Positions 59,329-64,000 of a stretch of DNA of 64,000 nt are shown here, one piece after another. Where the stretch lies: positions 1-64,000 of the forward strand of contig JBPOJA010000026.1 of assembly GCA_052034085.1 (NCBI GenBank), in the 5' to 3' direction. Within the stretch, counting starts at the first letter, position 1. Every line of letters starts with the position of its first letter. A program made the translations under genes and the position numbers. The DNA comes from UBA1426 sp052034085. GTDB lineage: Bacteria > Bacillota > Clostridia > Peptostreptococcales > Anaerovoracaceae. The notes under the pieces are model-generated. The model made no database searches. It had not been told where the DNA came from and was given only the letters and a program-made list of their open reading frames with translations.

Positions 59329-60807
59329 TCAAAAACTTCTTTTTACGGCATCGTGCCAGCCTTCCAGCAGTTCTTTTCTCTTTTGGATTTCCATGTCCGG
59401 CTCAAAAAAGCGTTCAACCTGGCGGTTGTTTTTTACATCATCAAGGCTTTTCCAGTAGCCGGTGGCCAGGCCTGCCATGTAGGCGGCGCCCAGGGCGGTG
59501 CTTTCTTTGTTTACAGGTCTTTCCACCGCCGCACCGGTTATATCTGCCTGAAACTGCATTAGAAAATTGTTTTCAGAGGCGCCGCCGTCTGCTTTGACAT
59601 TTGCCAGTTTTATGCCGGCATCCTCCTCCATTGCATTTAAAACATCAACAGTCTGATAAGCGATGGCCTCAAGAGTTGCTCTGACCAGATGGTTTCTGCC
59701 CGTGCCTCTGCTGAGCCCTGTGATTGTTCCCCTGGCATAGGGATTCCAGTAAGGTGCCCCAAGACCCACAAAGGCCGGAACAAAATAGACTCCGCCGCTG
59801 TCCTCTACCTCCATGGCCAGCTCTTCGGTTTCCTGGGCTGTCCTTATGAGTTTCAGCTCATCCCTCAACCACTGGACAGCGGCTCCTGCTATGAAAACAG
59901 AACCTTCCAGGGCATAAGTGATGTTCTTTCCTATTTTCCAGCCAATGGTTGTCAGCAGCCCGTTTTTAGAGCTGACAGGCCTACCTCCAGTATTCATGAG
60001 GAGGAAACCTCCGGTGCCATAGGTATTTTTTGCATCGCCGGCATGAAAACAAGCCTGGCCAAACAAAGCAGCCTGCTGGTCCCCCACTGCCGAGCCTATG
60101 GGAATCTCTCCTCCGAAAATCAGCGGATCAGTGCTTCCGTATATAAAACTTGAATCCATAACCCGGGGCAGCATGCCTGCAGGAATTTGCAGGATTTCCA
60201 GCAGTTCTTCGTCCCATTTCAGTTCTTTAATATTGTAGAGCATGGTTCTGGCGGCATTGGAATAATCCGTTGCATGAACCCTGCCCTTAGTAAGATTCCA
60301 GATAAGCCAGCTGTCGATTGTTCCGAAAAGCAAATCGCCTCTTTCTGCTTTTGATCTTGCCCCCTCCACATTATCCAGTATCCATTTAATTTTGGTAGCC
60401 GAAAAATATGCATCGATGGGGAGGCCGGTCTTTTCCCTGAACTTTTCTTCAAGGCCCTGCTTTTTCAGCTCATCGCAGTAATCAGCCGTGCGGCGGCACT
60501 GCCAGACAATGGCATTGTAAACCGGTTTCCCGGTTGTCTTGTCCCAGACCACGGTGGTTTCCCTCTGGTTGGTAATGCCTATGGCTTCAATGTCATGAAA
60601 TTCCACCCCTATGTGCCTCATGGCCTGTTGTGCCACCCCCACCTGAACCGCCCAGATCTCCATGGCGTCATGCTCCACCCAGCCGGGCCTGGGGTAGATC
60701 TGCTTAAACTCTCTTTGGGCAATGCTTACTATTTCACCCCTGTGGTTTACCAGCATGGCCCTCGATGAGGTAGTTCCCTGGTCGAAAGACATTATGTATT
60801 TTGACAT
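59329..60807 (-). CDS. glpK: Glycerol kinase
   Basis: About 492 residues, starting at the ATG of SKYIMSFDQGTTSSRA with AGGTGA upstream; a frame ten codons longer is less likely. It phosphorylates glycerol to glycerol-3-phosphate. Motifs: SFDQGTTSSRAMLVNHRGEI, WVEHDAMEIW, TNQRETTVVWDK, GDQQAALFGQACF, and KADGGASENNFLMQFQ. No glpF, glpD or HPr-linked genes adjoin it. Its place between hemW and hrcA breaks the usual order. Confidence 0.95.
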   Translation of the reverse strand: MSKYIMSFDQGTTSSRAMLVNHRGEIVSIAQREFKQIYPRPGWVEHDAMEIWAVQVGVAQQAMRHIGVEFHDIEAIGITNQRETTVVWDKTTGKPVYNAIVWQCRRTADYCDELKKQGLEEKFREKTGLPIDAYFSATKIKWILDNVEGARSKAERGDLLFGTIDSWLIWNLTKGRVHATDYSNAARTMLYNIKELKWDEELLEILQIPAGMLPRVMDSSFIYGSTDPLIFGGEIPIGSAVGDQQAALFGQACFHAGDAKNTYGTGGFLLMNTGGRPVSSKNGLLTTIGWKIGKNITYALEGSVFIAGAAVQWLRDELKLIRTAQETEELAMEVEDSGGVYFVPAFVGLGAPYWNPYARGTITGLSRGTGRNHLVRATLEAIAYQTVDVLNAMEEDAGIKLANVKADGGASENNFLMQFQADITGAAVERPVNKESTALGAAYMAGLATGYWKSLDDVKNNRQVERFFEPDMEIQKRKELLEGWHDAVKRSF

Positions 60808-60848
60808 TTCTTCACCTGTTCCTTTTCTACAAAACAACTCTTTGCATA

Positions 60849-62042
60849 TTACACGAAATCCACCAGGACCCGGTTGAATAAATCCAGGCCGGCAAGGCTC
60901 AGTCTTATGGTCTTTTCATCGCTTTTCAGCAGCCCGGCTTTCACATTTTTCTCTATGGCCTCTCCGTACTTACTGTAAATATCCATGCCGAACCTCTGCT
61001 CAAAATCCTTTATCTCTATTCCTTCCACTTTTCTCAGACCTGTAAACATATACTCCGCCAGTTCATCCTCCAATGTGTTTTTATGCACGGAGTCCATGAA
61101 ATCCCCGCTCCCCATGCCTTTAAGATACACATCAAGCTCTCTTACATTTTCACATCTGTGCCCGCTCAAGTATGAATGGGCACCCAAACCCAGCCCAAGA
61201 TATTCCTCCATTGACCAGTATTTCAGATTGTGACGGGACTGAAAGCCCGGCTTTGCGCAGTTGGATATCTCGTAATGGACATATCCTGCAGCTTTCAGCA
61301 TTCCCACTGCCTTGTGATACATGGCTCTGTCCGTCTCCTCGTCAATTGCGTCAAGGAAGCCTGTATCAATCATTTCTTTCAAAGGCGTTCCCTCTTCAAT
61401 CTGCAGTGCATAAAAAGAAATATGCTGAGGGTCCAGGCTTATGGTTTCACCCAGAGTCTTCTCCCAATCGCCCAGGGTCTGACCGGGAAGAGCAAAAATC
61501 AAATCCAGACTTATATTTTTAAAGCCGGCATTTTTTGCCATTTCATATTTCCTGAGAAAAACTTCTCTGCTGTGGGCCCGCCCCAAGGTATTCAACATTT
61601 CATTGTTCAAACTTTGAACACCAATGCTTAGGCGGTTAATGCCCGCTTTCAGGTAGGCCTCCAGTTTCTCTTCCGTTATGGATTCGGGGTTGGCTTCTAT
61701 GGTGATTTCCGGAAGTCCTTCTATTCTCCCGTCTCCCGCAAACGAAAAAGGTGTTCGCAGCTCATCCATTATTCTTGCTACATGGCCGGCATCAATAAAG
61801 GAGGGGGTTCCCCCTCCGATATACACTGTATCTATATAATAGTTGTCTGCGGCAAAATGCAGGCTTTCACGGGTAAATCCGGCTTTGAAACTTCCGATCT
61901 GCCTGCTAAGGGCATCAATGTAGGTGGCAACCGCATCTTTTCCAGGATCCTGAAAAGAGAGAAAATCGCAGTAACTGCAGCGGTGCACGCAAAAAGGAAT
62001 ATGAATATAGAGGCCCAAAGGCTTTTTATTTGTTGTCGTCAT
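60849..62042 (-). CDS. hemW: Radical SAM protein HemW
   Basis: About 397 residues from the ATG of TTTNKKPLGLYIHIPFC, which overlaps the lepA stop by 17 bases; a longer frame (to 62159) lies inside lepA and is rejected. Radical-SAM cluster Cys are in FCVHRCSYCDF. VYIGGGTPSFID and SIGVQSLNNEMLNTLGRAHS follow. It lacks the extra Cys features of coproporphyrinogen dehydrogenase HemN and fits HemW, a haem chaperone. Follows lepA as in most Firmicutes. Confidence 0.92.
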   Translation of the reverse strand: MTTTNKKPLGLYIHIPFCVHRCSYCDFLSFQDPGKDAVATYIDALSRQIGSFKAGFTRESLHFAADNYYIDTVYIGGGTPSFIDAGHVARIMDELRTPFSFAGDGRIEGLPEITIEANPESITEEKLEAYLKAGINRLSIGVQSLNNEMLNTLGRAHSREVFLRKYEMAKNAGFKNISLDLIFALPGQTLGDWEKTLGETISLDPQHISFYALQIEEGTPLKEMIDTGFLDAIDEETDRAMYHKAVGMLKAAGYVHYEISNCAKPGFQSRHNLKYWSMEEYLGLGLGAHSYLSGHRCENVRELDVYLKGMGSGDFMDSVHKNTLEDELAEYMFTGLRKVEGIEIKDFEQRFGMDIYSKYGEAIEKNVKAGLLKSDEKTIRLSLAGLDLFNRVLVDFV

Positions 62043-63837
62043 ACTTGAGCACCGCAGTAAAAGCTTCCTGGGGAACTTCCACACTGCCGAAGCGACGCAT
62101 CCTTTTCTTGCCTTCCTTCTGCTTCTCCAGCAGTTTCTTTTTACGGGAAATGTCGCCACCGTAACACTTGGCTATTACGTCCTTCCTGACGGCCTTAACG
62201 GTTTCCCTGGCTATCACCTTCTGGCCAATGGATGCCTGAATGGGAATTTCAAACTGATGTTTGGGTATTATCTCCTTCAGTTTTTCACAGACGAAGCGTC
62301 CTCTTGAATAGGCCTTTGACTCATGGACTATCATGGAAAATGCATCCACCAGCTCCTTGTTAAGCAAAATATCCAGTTTCACCAGATTGGATTTCTGATA
62401 ACGCAAAAGCTCATAATCCAAAGAACCGTAGCCCCTGGTTTTGGATTTAAGGGCATCGAAGAAGTCATAGATTACCTCATTTAAAGGCATCTCATAGTGA
62501 AGGGCAACCCTGTTTTCTGTAATATATTCCATATGGGTCATGGTGCCCCGTCTTTCCTGACAGATTTCCATTATTCCGCCCACATAATCATTGGGAATCA
62601 TGATATCCGCTTTTACTATAGGCTCTTCAATATGGTCTATTTCCACCTGCGGCGGCAGGTTTGAAGGATTCTGTATCATCAGCTCTGTGCCGTCGGTTTT
62701 TACTACTTTGTATATTACACTGGGGGAAGTGGTTACTATGGCCAGGTCAAACTCCCGTTCCAGACGTTCAACTATGATTTCCATATGCAAAAGGCCCAAA
62801 AATCCGCACCTGAAACCAAAGCCCAGAGCTGTTGAAGTTTCCGGCTCAAACAGGAAGGCCGCATCGTTGACCTGGAGCTTTTCCAGGGCATCTCTTATAC
62901 TTTCGTATTTTTCACCTTCGGCAGGGTATATGCCGCAATAAACCATGGACTGCATCTTCTTATAACCTGGGAAAGGTTTATCGGTAGGATCTTTGTCCAG
63001 GGTAATGGTGTCACCCACCCTTGCATCGGCTACCTGCTTGATGCTGGCGCTTATGTATCCAACCTCTCCTGCTTTCAATTCAGCAACGGGAGTATGACCG
63101 GGTGCAAAAACTCCAACCTCGGTTACTTCGTATTTTTTATTTGTGGACATGAGGCGTATAGTGTCGCCGGCTTTCACGCTGCCGTCAAACACTCTGGTGT
63201 ATATGACCACCCCTCTGTAGTTATCGTAATAGGAATCAAAAATCAGGGCCTTCAGTCTGCCTTCGGGATCCCCTTTTGGAGGGGGTATAACCTCAATGAC
63301 TTTCTCAAGAAGGTCCTCAATGCCTATGCCTTCCTTGGCGGAAATCAGAGGAGCTCCGCCAGCATCAATTCCTATAACCTCCTCTATCTCAGCTTTTGCC
63401 GCATCGGGGTCGGCGCTGGGCAGATCTATCTTGTTTATAACGGGGAGGATTTCAAGTTCTTCATCCAGCGCCAGATATACATTGGCCAGAGTCTGAGCCT
63501 CCACTCCCTGGGTGGCATCCACCACCAGAACAGCTCCTTCACAGGCAGCAAGGCTCCTGGAAACTTCATAGGTAAAGTCCACATGTCCCGGAGTATCGAT
63601 GAGATTGAAAATGTACTCCTTTCCGTCCCCGGCTCTGTATGTGAGCCTGGTGGTCTGGAGTTTGATGGTTATGCCTCTCTCCCTTTCAATATCCATGTTG
63701 TCCAGAAACTGGTCCTTCATATCCCTTTGCTGAACCAGGCCTGTATGTTCCAGAAGTCTGTCGGCAAGGGTTGATTTTCCATGGTCTATGTGGGCAATTA
63801 TACTGAAATTTCTTATGCGGTCCTGATAGCTGTTCAT
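62026..63837 (-). CDS. lepA: Elongation factor 4 (LepA)
   Basis: A 603-residue translational GTPase. G1 AHIDHGKSTLADRLLE, G2 RGITIKLQTTRL, G3 DTPGHVDFTYE, G4 NKIDLPSADP. The C-terminus is the EF4-specific domain with KDVIAKCYGGDISRKKKLLEKQ (its Gly-Gly-Asp and Lys run being typical). Helps ribosomes under stress. AAAGGAGG precedes the ATG; a divergent promoter pair separates it from rpsT. Confidence 0.96.
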   Translation of the reverse strand: MNSYQDRIRNFSIIAHIDHGKSTLADRLLEHTGLVQQRDMKDQFLDNMDIERERGITIKLQTTRLTYRAGDGKEYIFNLIDTPGHVDFTYEVSRSLAACEGAVLVVDATQGVEAQTLANVYLALDEELEILPVINKIDLPSADPDAAKAEIEEVIGIDAGGAPLISAKEGIGIEDLLEKVIEVIPPPKGDPEGRLKALIFDSYYDNYRGVVIYTRVFDGSVKAGDTIRLMSTNKKYEVTEVGVFAPGHTPVAELKAGEVGYISASIKQVADARVGDTITLDKDPTDKPFPGYKKMQSMVYCGIYPAEGEKYESIRDALEKLQVNDAAFLFEPETSTALGFGFRCGFLGLLHMEIIVERLEREFDLAIVTTSPSVIYKVVKTDGTELMIQNPSNLPPQVEIDHIEEPIVKADIMIPNDYVGGIMEICQERRGTMTHMEYITENRVALHYEMPLNEVIYDFFDALKSKTRGYGSLDYELLRYQKSNLVKLDILLNKELVDAFSMIVHESKAYSRGRFVCEKLKEIIPKHQFEIPIQASIGQKVIARETVKAVRKDVIAKCYGGDISRKKKLLEKQKEGKKRMRRFGSVEVPQEAFTAVLKYDDNK

Positions 63838-63861
63838 AGGTCCTCCTTTACAAGCTCACTA

Positions 63862-63890
63862 ATTGTAGCATATTTTTATTTTTGATACAA
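63862..63890 (-). promoter_or_regulatory. Sigma-A promoter of lepA
   Basis: TTGTAT (63885-63890), 17-base spacer, TACAAT (63862-63867) on the minus strand, ~20 bases before the ribosome site. Confidence 0.75.
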
Positions 63891-63896
63891 TTGGCC

Positions 63897-63925
63897 TTGC
63901 ATTTCCTTTTTCCATAATATATACT
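63897..63925 (+). promoter_or_regulatory. Sigma-A promoter of rpsT
   Basis: TTGCAT (63897-63902), 17-base spacer, TATACT (63920-63925), followed by a 29-base leader with GGGGTG before the rpsT ATG. It is back to back with the lepA promoter. Confidence 0.82.
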
Positions 63926-63960
63926 TCATTAGGCTATATTCATGAAAGTGGGGTGAAAAT

Positions 63961-64000
63961 ATGGCAAACATTAAATCTGCTAAGAAAAGAATAGGCGTCA
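63961..64000 (+). CDS. rpsT: 30S ribosomal protein S20, 5' part only
   Basis: The window ends after 13 codons, MANIKSAKKRIGV, the typical start of S20. The rpsT-lepA divergent pair is standard in Firmicutes. The rest lies outside the window. Confidence 0.92.
   Translation, partial: MANIKSAKKRIGV

Overview
The window looks like a chromosome segment of an anaerobic Firmicute (Clostridia). The evidence is strong GGAGG-type ribosome binding sites, an HrcA/CIRCE heat-shock operon, the gene order lepA-hemW-hrcA-grpE-dnaK-dnaJ-prmA-rsmE-mtaB-rpsU-phoH-ybeY-cdd-era-recO, pyruvate phosphate dikinase, a one-chain glycyl-tRNA synthetase, and a 2-hydroxyacyl-CoA dehydratase fermentation operon. Nearly all genes are on the minus strand. 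No rRNA, tRNA, CRISPR array or phage was seen.

1-5.1 kb: the end of a surface-glycan locus. It holds two DegT-type aminotransferases, an acetyltransferase, a PglC-type phosphoglycosyltransferase and a MarR-type regulator predicted to be leaderless. A FemAB-like gene is cut by the end of an insertion sequence, and a nucleotidyltransferase remnant lies beside an antitoxin-like gene. 5.3-6.5 kb: a stand-alone AAA/DUF4143 ATPase.

6.6-24.1 kb: the metabolic centrepiece. A PAS-AAA-Fis sigma-54 activator lies directly upstream of a near-consensus -24/-12 promoter. That promoter reads into about twelve closely spaced genes: 2-hydroxyacyl-CoA dehydratase (alpha, beta, activator), 3-hydroxyacyl-CoA dehydrogenase, crotonase, thiolase, CoA-transferase, class III aminotransferase, iron alcohol dehydrogenase, a DctPQM TRAP transporter and a LarA-type nickel-pincer isomerase. 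A ThiF-like gene and panB follow. The set can import a hydroxy or amino acid, activate it, dehydrate it by radical chemistry and cleave it to acetyl-CoA. The substrate is not evident and the combination matches no pathway I can name.

24.2-39.7 kb: an accessory stretch with a start-less ThiS-like ORF in frame behind bacterioferritin, a MATE transporter, an M28-type lipoprotein peptidase and threonine aldolase. It also has an unrecognised four-gene secretion/membrane module (31.6-36.7 kb) with a 1037-residue exported protein, and two orphan genes. It is rich in repeats, including three copies of a ~180 bp nested palindrome.

39.7-64 kb: housekeeping genes (ppdK, glyS, recO, era, cdd, ybeY, phoH, rpsU, HIT, mtaB, rsmE, prmA, dnaJ, dnaK, grpE, hrcA, glpK, hemW, lepA, rpsT). 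A complete IS1202-like element with a 28 bp target duplication sits directly upstream of the rpsU promoter. Four REP-like palindromes and several short tandem duplications carrying Shine-Dalgarno motifs lie between genes.
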